From Deltaproteobacteria bacterium (GTDB lineage Bacteria; Desulfobacterota; Binatia; UTPRO1), in assembly GCA_020852955.1 (NCBI GenBank), contig JADYZW010000059.1, forward strand, positions 62,001-126,000: 64,000 nucleotides of DNA. Direction: 5' to 3'. The notes below the pieces were generated by a model that saw only the letters and a list, made by a program, of their open reading frames with translations, did not search any database and had not been told where the DNA came from. Shown here piece by piece: positions 10,701 through 18,151 of the stretch; the first letter of the stretch is position 1; the number at the start of each line of letters is the position of its first letter. The position numbers and the translations under genes are program-made.

Positions 10701-10804
10701 TCGGCAACGACGAGCTCAAGAACATCCCGGCGCTGGCGGCGCTCGACAGCCCGCCGAGCGGAGCGCGCGCGACCAAGCTCTCCCTGGCGCAGGTGCTGAG
10801 ATGA
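7775..10804 (+). CDS. Exported PEP-utilising dikinase-like protein (glucan-water-dikinase domain order)
   Basis: 1009 residues. ATG at 7775 follows a TGGAGGGAAC ribosome-binding site by four bases. The first 25 residues are a signal peptide. A Cys-containing helical region reaches about residue 500. The phosphohistidine-type mobile domain follows, with GNVLSHVQLLARALGIP and His535 as the likely phospho-acceptor. The ATP-grasp pyruvate-phosphate-dikinase-type domain comes after it, with GPKAAFLGEL around K647 and RSDTNVED around R775. His domain before nucleotide domain is the order of alpha-glucan water dikinase, not of PEP synthase. Export is odd because ATP and PEP are cytoplasmic. The stop overlaps the next start as ATGA. 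Confidence 0.8.
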   Translation: MRRWRHAWAAIVVVGVLGAGSAARAFEAPALSAAQQATLRQNFALCLSKKKGPYTENFCLCRDGEKRAVQAPNGAVRIPCPNPIFCAAYRAPWAETLAKERMYIANIFSRDANLWSTFPNHHDLVRGYVLEKYFVETHPTHKLAQMKQYRGLSSAEEEIPAAGVFFEKYLGSEEFDGARHYLLAYELQRRYFARDDVGQVQKVRNLAVRIEQARPDFKPLKDAVHNQVSSGLIPGLTAYRAKLAAGSTRDQLDDLVREIQKLTVLDESALSPQVRALGDAAVRDRMTSLLPTATTPPVEAAVALGKLMAAARRAVVDRAVTPADMRRLVDLDITAAQVLQQRGGAFLATAGVTAEQHVALLGALTEAAYGAGLLNARERDAASAAIRDLAANAAPDRAAFARRLREAKRVVEWAQGNAELGFAEVMAPWTFLLPDTAGIRDDVLRGSPLILYAEVASRLDDFVAGGDRPKHRFFGATVESDVRALNPGLAYGRLRVGPKDHGYTRDEIVALTETPADLDPAAGILTQGEGNVLSHVQLLARALGIPNVVLGPDAFDRLRMHDGKAVVLIATPGGRVIIEEATSLSPEIREAYAEYTRNETRTTAGTFGGGGANRLHIDRAKIDLGRKLPIDLRDVRRKDSGVFCGPKAAFLGELKARFPDHVARGIVVPFGAYHAHYSRATVRVPDGLRGQQVATPGEPLPAFVERTYRTFFDELVPSGKSERELSAWIEPRLEVIRATIRDTPLDPALRQAIRDGLAKNGLLRGTDDTVGCFVRSDTNVEDLDNFNGAGLNLTVFNRRTLDDVYAGLAEVWASPFQFRSFSWRQTLIDDPVWVLSSVVILESVPSEKSGVLVTADVNDGEPGKMLVATSEGVGGAVDGTSAETLLWSPQGVELITLFKSPWRNALDARGGSTIVPSTGRDTVLAPAELEQLVAAGKKITDQFAPVLNAAGKPKPWDIEFGFTSGKLWLFQCRPFLGNDELKNIPALAALDSPPSGARATKLSLAQVLR

Positions 10805-12450
10805 GCGCGGGCGCGCGGGCGCGACGCGGCGCCGTCCTCGCGGCGGCGCTGCTCGCGCTCGCGGCGCCGTCCGCCGTGCGGGCGGCGCTCGACGCGGGCG
10901 GCGACACCGCATGGGACGGCGGCGAGCCCCCGGCCGGCATCTACTTCCACTGGTACGAGCCGTCCTTCTACGCCGGCTTCGCGCCCCGGACGCAGGACCC
11001 GACCCGCGTCCACATCGAGCTCGGCCGCGGCAATCAGGTGCGGGTGACGGTCGTGCTCGGCGACGCGGAGCTCGACGCCTATCTCGACGACCTCCAGACC
11101 CGCCGCGCGATCGTCCAGGAGCTCGTGGAGCAGAAGGTCCTCGCCCTCAGCACGAACCGCGAGTGGGAGCGCTTCACGCAGGCGCTCGACGACGCCGGCG
11201 TCGCGGCCGCGGTCGCCGCCCGCGCGCACACGAGCCCCGACGCCGGGCGCGCGAAGAGCCTCGCCGTCATGCGGACGCTGAATCCCGGGCGCGTCTTCTC
11301 GATCCGGATGCCGCTCGCCGAGGTCGCGGCGCGCTGGCGGCCCGTGCTCGCCGCCAGCGACGGCACGAACGCAGCGCAGCGCCTCGATGCCGCGAACGCG
11401 GTCCTCCCGGGACGGATCGTGCTCGAAGAGCTGACGCCGCCGGTGAACGACGCGCTCGGCCGCTGCCTCGACTCGGCGCGCGCCGGCAAGGAGCCGTCGC
11501 CGGCCTTCGAGCTCTGCGTGAAGACCTTCGTCGAGCTCGCGAGCGGAGGCCGCTACCGCGTACCGGGCGATGCCATCGTCGCCGACGAGTTCACGGCGAT
11601 CTACCCCGCGGGCACGGCCGAGGCTACGACCACCTACCGCGGCGAGAAGCTCCCCGACTTCGGCGTGACCGGCGTCTGGCCGCTCATCCGCCGCACGAAC
11701 GGCCGCGGCATCCTCGGCATGGTCGATTACCTTTCGCCGAATCCGGGCTACGGCTACATCGCGATGCTGCCGTACCAATACGCGGGCGGGATCACCTACA
11801 ACGCCTTCCACAACGCCGGCGTGCGCTGCCAGCTGAACAGCACGCCGTTTCTGCCGAGCGCCTGGCGGAAGGTCGCGGGCGAGCGCAGCGGCAAGCCCTA
11901 CGAGAACCTCTGGATCGTCGGCCGCGGCCCGACGTCGCACGGCTGTACACGCCTGCCGTCGGGGCACATGAGCGAGCTCCGCCAGATCGTCCCGTCGGAG
12001 TCGGACACCCTCCTGCGGGTGAAAACCTACCGCAATCTCCCGGGGTGCTACGACGCGTTCGACATCGACGGCGACGGCGCGCCCGAGGTGATGGGAGTCC
12101 AGTACTACCTGGCCTACCGCAGCAACGAGCACACGCCGGTGAAGACCTGGGTGAGCAATCGGCGCGAGTCCTTCTATCGCTGGCTCTACGGCGACAACGT
12201 GGCGCTCGGCGCCGTCGGCGCGACGCGCCTGAAGAACGTGCCGGTCTGCCGCTTCGTCGGCAAGAAGGCGTCGGAGCGCGCGGTGCTGGAGGACCTGCCG
12301 CTCTACGAGGCGAAGTACCAGCCGGACCAGATCCAGTTCTTCCGCGCCAAGGTCGCGCCCGACAGCGCGCCCGGCGTCGAGCTGAACCGCGAGTTGCGCA
12401 AGGTCGGCGCCGGACACACGCTGGATCGCGCGCGCCTGCTGCTCCGCTAG
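10801..12450 (+). CDS. Exported L,D-transpeptidase (YkuD)-like protein with EF-hand-like loop, copy 1
   Basis: 549 residues with a signal peptide ending near VRA. ATG overlaps the stop of the dikinase by 4 bases, so translation is probably coupled. The motif TSHGCTR (H380, C382) matches the YkuD active site, with a candidate partner His in AFHNAG upstream. FDIDGDGAPE from D421 has DxDxDG spacing typical of a calcium-binding loop. A 5-base gap separates it from a clear paralogue, and both share YEPSFY-GFAPRTQDP near the N-terminus. Known family members make 3-3 peptidoglycan cross-links or attach proteins to peptidoglycan. Length is well above a minimal YkuD protein, so an extra N-terminal domain of unknown role is present. 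Confidence 0.75.
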   Translation: MSAGARARRGAVLAAALLALAAPSAVRAALDAGGDTAWDGGEPPAGIYFHWYEPSFYAGFAPRTQDPTRVHIELGRGNQVRVTVVLGDAELDAYLDDLQTRRAIVQELVEQKVLALSTNREWERFTQALDDAGVAAAVAARAHTSPDAGRAKSLAVMRTLNPGRVFSIRMPLAEVAARWRPVLAASDGTNAAQRLDAANAVLPGRIVLEELTPPVNDALGRCLDSARAGKEPSPAFELCVKTFVELASGGRYRVPGDAIVADEFTAIYPAGTAEATTTYRGEKLPDFGVTGVWPLIRRTNGRGILGMVDYLSPNPGYGYIAMLPYQYAGGITYNAFHNAGVRCQLNSTPFLPSAWRKVAGERSGKPYENLWIVGRGPTSHGCTRLPSGHMSELRQIVPSESDTLLRVKTYRNLPGCYDAFDIDGDGAPEVMGVQYYLAYRSNEHTPVKTWVSNRRESFYRWLYGDNVALGAVGATRLKNVPVCRFVGKKASERAVLEDLPLYEAKYQPDQIQFFRAKVAPDSAPGVELNRELRKVGAGHTLDRARLLLR

Positions 12451-12455
12451 CCCCC

Positions 12456-14183
12456 ATGCGAACGACGACCAACCTCCTGGCGGCGCTGGCGCTGCTCTCC
12501 GCGGCGATCGGCGCGACGCCGGCCGCGGCGAAGGACTTCGCGGCGCCCGCGCTCGCCGGCGATCGCGCCGAGCCCGGCCTCGTGGTCGAGGAGCCGCCGC
12601 GCTACGGCGTCTTCTACGACGCGCCCGAGCCCTCCTTCTACACGGGGTTCGCGCCCCGCACGCAGGATCCCGGGAACCTGCACGTCCACCTCGGACGCGG
12701 CAACCAGCTGCGGGTCACCGAAGTCCTCTCCGACGCGGTCGTCCGCGAGTACGCCCGCGACCTCGCCGAGCGGCGCCGCGCCTATCGCGCGCTCGTCGAC
12801 GAGGGTCGGCTGCAGCTCACCCAGAACACGGCATTCGACGACTTCGAGCGCCGGCTCGACGCGGTCGGGCTCGAGCGCCTGGTGCGCGAGGAGGCGGCGC
12901 TCGCACCCGACGCGCTCCGTGCGCGCAACCTCGACCTCATCGAGACGCTCAACCCCGGGCGCGTCTTCCGGATCGCGATCCCCGTGCGGAAGCTCGCCGC
13001 CACCTGGGTGCGCGAGCTCGACCGCATCGCCGGCGGCGAGCGCGTCCGCCTCGAGGCGAGCCGGAAGCTCGACGTCCTGAACGCGCTCCTCCCGACCCGC
13101 CTCTGGCTCGCCGAAATGCCGGCCGGCGTCACGCCGGCGCTCGACGAGCTCGTGCGCCGCGCCCCCGCGAGCGCCGACGACCCGGCGGCGCTCGACGCGC
13201 TCGCGCCCGCGTACGAGGCGCTCCTCGCGCGCGCGAGCGGCGGCCGCTATCCCGCGCGGGACGGCGTCGTAACGTTCGCCGAGTTCACCGCGATCTACCC
13301 GGTCGGCACCGTCGCCGCGTACGCGACCTGGCGCGGTCGTCCGATCCCGCTGTACCCGACGCCGGGACGCCGCGCCCTCACCAACCACCAGCGCTCGCTC
13401 GTCGCCGACCACATCCCGATCGACGACTCGTACAGCTGGTCGCCGTGGCTGCCCTACATGCACGTGACGCCGACCATGCACAACGCGATCCACACGCCGT
13501 GGTGGAAGATGGGGCCGAGCGACGCGACGTTCCTGCCGGCGTCGTGGCGGAAAGTCACCGACGGCAGCCGCGACGGCACGCCCTTCACGAAGCTCTGGCT
13601 GCTCTCGCGCGGACCGATGTCGCACGGCTGCACGCACCTGAATACCGGCCACATCGCCGAGCTCCGCCAGATCCTCCCCGCCGACGGGGACCGCCTCTAC
13701 GACGTCGACGTCTTCCTCACCCGCTCCGAGCACTACGACGTCTTCGACATCGACGGCGACCTCGCGCCCGAGGTGATGGGCGTCCGCTACTTCATCGCGT
13801 ACTCGCTGACGTCCGGGAAGCCGGATCGCCTGCGAGTCAAGAGCGAGCGCCACGCCTTCTACGACTGGCTCTACGGCGGCGATCTCCGGTGGGACGGCAC
13901 CCAGGGCGTCTTCCGCGACGCGCGCGACGCGCGCTTCGTCGGGCGCGACGCCCGCGAGGGTCGGAGCTACGCGCGCATCGCGCTCCGTGAGGCGCCCTAC
14001 CAGCCCGAGACCGTGCAGTTCTACCGCATGGTGGACATCCCCTTCGCACGCGCGCTCCGCCAGGTCGGCCTGCACCGGCGCGCGTCCGAAGCGCTCGACG
14101 GCCGTCAGGCGTCGAGTCGCCGGGTGGGGAACGGCACCGCCGCGGACGACGCCGCGGCGCGCCCGCGGCGTCGGTCGCGCTGA
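12456..14183 (+). CDS. Exported L,D-transpeptidase (YkuD)-like protein with EF-hand-like loop, copy 2
   Basis: 575 residues from ATG at 12456, with a signal peptide ending near AAAK. It is a tandem paralogue of the previous gene, sharing the N-terminal PSFYTGFAPRTQDP block, a TLNPGRVFRI block, the MSHGC active-site motif with Cys392 and a DxDxD loop (D431, D433, D435). Two differences stand out. SHGCTH has His where copy 1 has Arg after the catalytic Cys, and the loop reads DIDGDL rather than DIDGDG. The C-terminus carries an additional Arg/Ala-rich tail of about 35 residues. It is probably the last gene of the dikinase operon; 89 bases then precede an MFS gene. Confidence 0.75.
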   Translation: MRTTTNLLAALALLSAAIGATPAAAKDFAAPALAGDRAEPGLVVEEPPRYGVFYDAPEPSFYTGFAPRTQDPGNLHVHLGRGNQLRVTEVLSDAVVREYARDLAERRRAYRALVDEGRLQLTQNTAFDDFERRLDAVGLERLVREEAALAPDALRARNLDLIETLNPGRVFRIAIPVRKLAATWVRELDRIAGGERVRLEASRKLDVLNALLPTRLWLAEMPAGVTPALDELVRRAPASADDPAALDALAPAYEALLARASGGRYPARDGVVTFAEFTAIYPVGTVAAYATWRGRPIPLYPTPGRRALTNHQRSLVADHIPIDDSYSWSPWLPYMHVTPTMHNAIHTPWWKMGPSDATFLPASWRKVTDGSRDGTPFTKLWLLSRGPMSHGCTHLNTGHIAELRQILPADGDRLYDVDVFLTRSEHYDVFDIDGDLAPEVMGVRYFIAYSLTSGKPDRLRVKSERHAFYDWLYGGDLRWDGTQGVFRDARDARFVGRDAREGRSYARIALREAPYQPETVQFYRMVDIPFARALRQVGLHRRASEALDGRQASSRRVGNGTAADDAAARPRRRSR

Positions 14184-14272
14184 GCGCGGGCGCCGGCCGC
14201 GCCGCGGGCGGGCGGCGGCGCCCCCTACTCGCAGCGTTGCCCTCGGCGCAGCGGAACCGCTAGCAGGACGGC

Positions 14273-15451
14273 GTGACCGGCGCCGACCGCCGCCTCGTCG
14301 CGCTCCTCGGAGGCGCGATCTTCTTCGAGGGTTACGGGCGCTCGCTGGTGACGGTGGCACTCGCGTATGTCGGGAGCGACCTCGGCGCGTCCTCCGACGC
14401 TCTCTCCTACGCGCTCGCCGCGATCACGCTCGGCTCGCTCGGCGTGCTCGCGCTCGGCCCGATCGCGGATCGGGTCGGCCGGCGGCGGCTCCTCCTCGCG
14501 AGCCTCGCGCTCTTCGGCCTCTTCGGCGGGGGGACCGCACTCGCCGGATCGCTCGCCGGCCTCGTCGCGTGGCAGCTCGCGGCGCGCGTCTTCCTGGAGG
14601 GTGCGCTCTTCACCGCAGCCGTGCTCGCCGCCGAGGAGACCTCGCCCGCGAGCCGCGCCGCCGCGCAGGGCGCGCTCGGCACGATGAACGCGCTCGGCGC
14701 GGGGTTCGCCGCGGTCCTCCTCGCCGCGGTCGAGGTCGTGCCCGGCGGCTGGCGCGCGCTGTGCCTGGTGAGCCTGGTCCCGCTCGCGCTCGTGCCGTTC
14801 CTGCGGCGCCGCGTCCCGGAGAGCCGTCACTGGCTCGCGCACCGCGGACCGCGCCTCACGCTCCCGCCGGCGGCGTGGCGCGGCCGCGTCGCCGCGACCC
14901 TCGTCGTGGTCGCCCTCGCGATGAGCTACGACGTCGCCGCCTTCGCCTTCGCGACCTACGTCCCGGTGGAGCGCCACGGATGGAGCGCGCCCGAGGTGAG
15001 CGCGATGTTCATCGGCGCCGGTGCGCTCGGGCTTCCGGGGTGGTCGGTCGGCGGCATGCTCGCGGATCGCTACGGGCGTCGGCCGATCGGCGTCATCTTC
15101 CTCGTCGGGCTCACCGCCGCCGAGCTCGTGTTCTTTCTCGGCGGCCGCCTCGCGCTCTGGCCGGGCTTCGCCGCCATGGTCTTCTTCCAGGGTGGCAAGA
15201 TGACGATCATCCGCGCCTGGGCCGCCGAGCTCTTCCCGACGAGCTTCCGCGGCGCGGCAGCGGGATGGCTCACCGCCGCGGGCGCGCTCGGCGGCATGAG
15301 CGGACTCGCGGCCGCGGGCGCGCTCGCCGGGCCCGCCGGCGGCATCCACGCCGCGCTCGCGCTCGTGTCGGTCGCCGGCGTGCTCGCGGCCGCCGCGGTG
15401 CTCGCGTGGCTGCCCGAGACGCGCGGCATCGATCTCGGCGAGTCCGCCTGA
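14273..15451 (+). CDS. Major facilitator superfamily transporter
   Basis: 392 residues, GTG start, with about 12 hydrophobic segments across the length. GPIADRVGRRRLL between segments 2 and 3 is the MFS loop motif (GxxxDRxGRR), and GGMLADRYGRRPIG repeats it in the second half, showing the two six-helix bundles. The sequence resembles the sugar or metabolite:proton symporter branch, but I cannot name the substrate. It is a single gene with no partner on either side: the upstream operon ends 89 bases before it and a small gene starts 155 bases after. Confidence 0.85.
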   Translation: MTGADRRLVALLGGAIFFEGYGRSLVTVALAYVGSDLGASSDALSYALAAITLGSLGVLALGPIADRVGRRRLLLASLALFGLFGGGTALAGSLAGLVAWQLAARVFLEGALFTAAVLAAEETSPASRAAAQGALGTMNALGAGFAAVLLAAVEVVPGGWRALCLVSLVPLALVPFLRRRVPESRHWLAHRGPRLTLPPAAWRGRVAATLVVVALAMSYDVAAFAFATYVPVERHGWSAPEVSAMFIGAGALGLPGWSVGGMLADRYGRRPIGVIFLVGLTAAELVFFLGGRLALWPGFAAMVFFQGGKMTIIRAWAAELFPTSFRGAAAGWLTAAGALGGMSGLAAAGALAGPAGGIHAALALVSVAGVLAAAAVLAWLPETRGIDLGESA

Positions 15452-15606
15452 GCGCCACCGATCCCCGAGAATTCCCCCCGCCGCCTCGCGAGGCCGCGGA
15501 CGACGCCGCGCCTCGCCCATGACGAGGCGCCGAGGAGCGGGGATCGCCGTCGCGGCGCGCGCCCGCCATCTTGTCGGCCCGAGCGTCGCTCGCTACACGG
15601 TCGCGG

Positions 15607-15903
15607 ATGGACGAGCCGCGCAGCGTCGAGGTTCCGCCGTCCGCGCTCTCCGACGAGGCGCTCACCGGCCTCATCGAGGAGTTCGTGACGCGCGCCGGAA
15701 CCGACTACGGCGCCGTCGAGCGGACGCTCGTCGAGAAGGTCGCCGACATCCGCCGCCGGCTCGCCCGCGGCGAGGCCACCATCGTGTACGATCCCGAGAC
15801 CGCGACCGCGAACATCGTCGTCGCCCACCCGCGCCGCGCCGGGGAACGGGCGGAAGGGGTCGAGGCGGGCGACCGCGACCCGGAGCGCCTCAGCCGCCGG
15901 TGA
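15607..15903 (+). CDS. YheU/UPF0270 family protein
   Basis: 98 residues from ATG at 15607. VPPSALSDEALTGLIEEFVTR followed by GTDYG, a lysine-containing helix (EKVADIRRRL) and GEATIVYDPE is the signature of the UPF0270 (YheU) family. That family is cytoplasmic, of unsettled function and normally about 70-80 residues; the last 20 residues here are extra. Its 3' end overlaps the end of the convergent gene by 14 bases. Confidence 0.8.
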   Translation: MDEPRSVEVPPSALSDEALTGLIEEFVTRAGTDYGAVERTLVEKVADIRRRLARGEATIVYDPETATANIVVAHPRRAGERAEGVEAGDRDPERLSRR

Positions 15904-16120
15904 CCGTTCGCCGGCCGGCTTCGGTCAGCGAGAACGTGCCGTCGGCGAAGGCGACGAGTCCGTCGCCGACCAGGCCCTCCATCAGCTCGGAGAACGCCTG
16001 GTGTCCGGCCTGGTAGAAGAGGAGACTGTGGGTGTGGAGCTCGCGAATCGGGAGCGAGCCGCCCTGCTTGGCGAGGAACGCGAGAAGACCGCGGCGTGCG
16101 GCCGGAACGTCGATGGTCAT
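15890..16120 (-). CDS. Small winged-helix-like protein, unknown function
   Basis: 76 residues from ATG at 16120, preceded by a strong CTAGGAGGTC ribosome-binding site that rules out longer in-frame starts. RRGLLAFLAKQGGSLPIREL followed by helices and a beta-hairpin-like FADGTFSLTEAGRRTV resembles a small winged-helix DNA-binding or effector fold. No family is recognised. It diverges from the Cys/His-rich lipoprotein gene (85 bases between starts) and overlaps the YheU gene tail-to-tail. Confidence 0.6.
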   Translation of the reverse strand: MTIDVPAARRGLLAFLAKQGGSLPIRELHTHSLLFYQAGHQAFSELMEGLVGDGLVAFADGTFSLTEAGRRTVTGG

Positions 16121-16205
16121 GGGCGACCTCCTAGGGAAGCTCTGGGGAGGTAGCATCCGGGCACGCGTTCCCGTATGCCTGCGCGCCAAGGAGGTGTCCA
16201 CACTC

Positions 16206-16595
16206 ATGCGATTATCGAAGATCTTGATCGTCGTCCCCGTCCTGGCGTTGCTGGCGATGGGCTGCGCCCCCCGTCGCCAGGGCGCGGGCCCGCACCACGG
16301 CCCCGCGCCGGGTATGATGCACGGCTGCGGCCCGGACTCGTGCGGCTACCAGAGCCAATGCTTCTCGAACGGCGCCGTGCGCTCCAACGACGGCGTCTGC
16401 CAGGCATGCAACGGCGGCCGCTGGGTCGAAGCGAGCGGCTGCGCGGAGCACCATCACGACGGCTGTTGCGGCCACTCCGGATGTCCCGGGCCCAAGGATT
16501 GCCCGCACATGAAGGGGAAGAAGTCCGGCGCCGGCGGCCCTCCGTGCGGCCGCGAAGGCGGACCCGGCGGTCCACCCCCCTGTCACAAGCGCTGA
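16206..16595 (+). CDS. Small Cys/His-rich lipoprotein
   Basis: 129 residues from ATG at 16206, nine bases after AAGGAGGTG. The N-terminus MRLSKILIVVPVLALLAMGC is a lipoprotein signal with a lipobox ending at Cys20. The mature part is dense in Cys, His, Gly and Pro (for example CAEHHHDGCCGHSGC and a CHKR end), with more than a dozen cysteines. This is suited to metal binding or a disulfide-rich envelope role. No catalytic domain is visible and I do not recognise a family. A GC-rich hairpin region follows before the convergent histidine phosphatase gene. Confidence 0.7.
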   Translation: MRLSKILIVVPVLALLAMGCAPRRQGAGPHHGPAPGMMHGCGPDSCGYQSQCFSNGAVRSNDGVCQACNGGRWVEASGCAEHHHDGCCGHSGCPGPKDCPHMKGKKSGAGGPPCGREGGPGGPPPCHKR

Positions 16596-16629
16596 GGCGT
16601 TTCTCGCCCCGGCCGGCGGGCCGCGACCG

Positions 16630-16658
16630 GAGCGCCTCGGCGCTCGGGCCGCGGCCCG
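16630..16658. terminator. Two adjacent GC hairpins between convergent genes
   Basis: Inverted repeats at 16630-16636/16639-16645 and 16645-16650/16653-16658 lie between the convergent lipoprotein and phosphatase genes. No T-run is present on either strand. This may act as a bidirectional termination region. Confidence 0.35.
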
Positions 16659-16665
16659 TCCGCCG

Positions 16666-18132
16666 CTACTCGAGCGAGCCCCAGGCGGTCGCGGTCACGC
16701 GCGCCACGAACGTCGCGCCGCCGAGTCCGTCGGGCTTGAAAATCGCGGCCTCACCCCAGGCGAGCTGGTCGAGCACCGCGCACGTGAACCCCGCGTGCCC
16801 GACGATCGCGGTGTTGGTTCCCGCGGCCGGCGCGGTCCGGAGCAGCGCGTAGGACGCCGCGCACCGCCCCGGCTCGTCGTAGACGAAGTACGTGATGCCG
16901 GGATCGAGCTCTATCGTCGGCCCGAAGTCCATGAGCTCGGCGGTCGTGACGTTGCGGCAGAACTCGCTGCTGATCACGCGTCCGACCGGAAATCCAAGCG
17001 TGTCGAAGACCTGGCCGACCGTGGACGCCTGCGCGACACCCGTCGCGTTCAGCTGGCGCGCCGTCGCGGCGCCGCAGTCGGCGTCGCAGCTCTTCCACCA
17101 ATCCGGCGACATCGTCGTCGCCGCGGTCCCGAGCTGCAGCTGGTCGGCGCACACGTCGGCCGCGGCGTGCCGCCAGTGGAGCACGTAGCCGCCGGCGCGG
17201 AGCACCTGCGCGAGCGTCGGCGACAGCGTCGCGCGGCTGCCGGCCGATTCGCAGCTTCCAGCCGCCGTGCAGCCGAACGCCGCGTAGTGGTACACGCGCG
17301 CGGTCGCGGGCGTCGTCGGCAGGAGGTTCCCGAGGCTCTCGCTCGCGGTGGCAGCCGTGCCGAAGAAGACGGCCACGGCGGCCGGATCGTCCGCGTCGCT
17401 CGGAGGCACGTCGAGGCGGCGGACGACGCGCACGTGGGTGTTGACCGAGGCGGCCCCCGGCGGCGTCCACCCGAGCGCGACGAGCGCGCCGGCGACCGTG
17501 GCGGTGAGATCCTTCGGCCTCGGCTCGGTCAGGGACGGTCCCGAAACCAGATGCGCGGCGATCTCCCCGACCAGCGGCGCGAGCGTCGCGTCGACGGCCG
17601 CCGCATCACCGGTCTCCGTGCACGTGTGGCGCCGCTCGGCCTCGGCGAAGCGCCGCTGGAAAACCGCGAGCGCCTGCGCGCGGCATGCCGGATCGACGAT
17701 GCTCCCGCGGCGCACCGCCCCGCGCTCGCACGCCAGATCCGCCGCCGCCTTGTGCGCCGCCGCGCGGAGCTTTGCCGCCCCGCACGCGCCGTCCGACGCG
17801 CCCGCGAGCACCTGCCCGACGAGCCGGTCGACGAACCCGCCGACCGCCCCGACGTTGCCGGGGAACGGGCAACCGCCCCGCACCTCGGTGCGACCAAAAG
17901 CCGCCTCCGCTCGTTCGTCCGCGGCGTCGCGGCATGTCGGCCGCGCCGGCACGCCCTGCTTCAGGCCGCGCGCCTCGCAGGCGAGGTGGCCGACGATGGC
18001 GCGCGCCGCCGTGTCGAGCTCGCGCGCCACGCAGCGCTGCGCCGCGGTTGGCGCCGCGGGCGCCGCCGTCGCGGCGCCGGCCACCAGGACCAGGGCGACA
18101 CATCGGGCAACGAGCCATCGACGGTCGAGCAT
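16666..18132 (-). CDS. Exported histidine-phosphatase-like protein with two Cys-rich repeats
   Basis: 488 residues from ATG at 18132 behind a GGAGGTG site. A signal peptide ends around AAPAAP. Two Cys-rich helical repeats of about 80 residues follow (about 30-110 and 115-195). Each contains a cysteine near the start, an LACE segment, a DPAC or PTC segment and a Cys near the end. The C-terminal half has YVLHWRHA (RHG-type nucleophile His), a downstream SSEFCRN segment and IVGHAGF (second His), as in the histidine phosphatase superfamily. Substrate is unknown. It is the third gene of the GGCT-SDR-phosphatase operon, 19 bases after the SDR stop. Confidence 0.75.
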   Translation of the reverse strand: MLDRRWLVARCVALVLVAGAATAAPAAPTAAQRCVARELDTAARAIVGHLACEARGLKQGVPARPTCRDAADERAEAAFGRTEVRGGCPFPGNVGAVGGFVDRLVGQVLAGASDGACGAAKLRAAAHKAAADLACERGAVRRGSIVDPACRAQALAVFQRRFAEAERRHTCTETGDAAAVDATLAPLVGEIAAHLVSGPSLTEPRPKDLTATVAGALVALGWTPPGAASVNTHVRVVRRLDVPPSDADDPAAVAVFFGTAATASESLGNLLPTTPATARVYHYAAFGCTAAGSCESAGSRATLSPTLAQVLRAGGYVLHWRHAAADVCADQLQLGTAATTMSPDWWKSCDADCGAATARQLNATGVAQASTVGQVFDTLGFPVGRVISSEFCRNVTTAELMDFGPTIELDPGITYFVYDEPGRCAASYALLRTAPAAGTNTAIVGHAGFTCAVLDQLAWGEAAIFKPDGLGGATFVARVTATAWGSLE

Positions 18133-18151
18133 CGGAGCACCTCCAGGGATC

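Noticed and set aside
4886..10912. 2008-codon minus-strand open frame
   Set aside because: Only its last 266 codons are the real exported protein; the rest is antisense to the beta-lactamase/kinase or dikinase genes.
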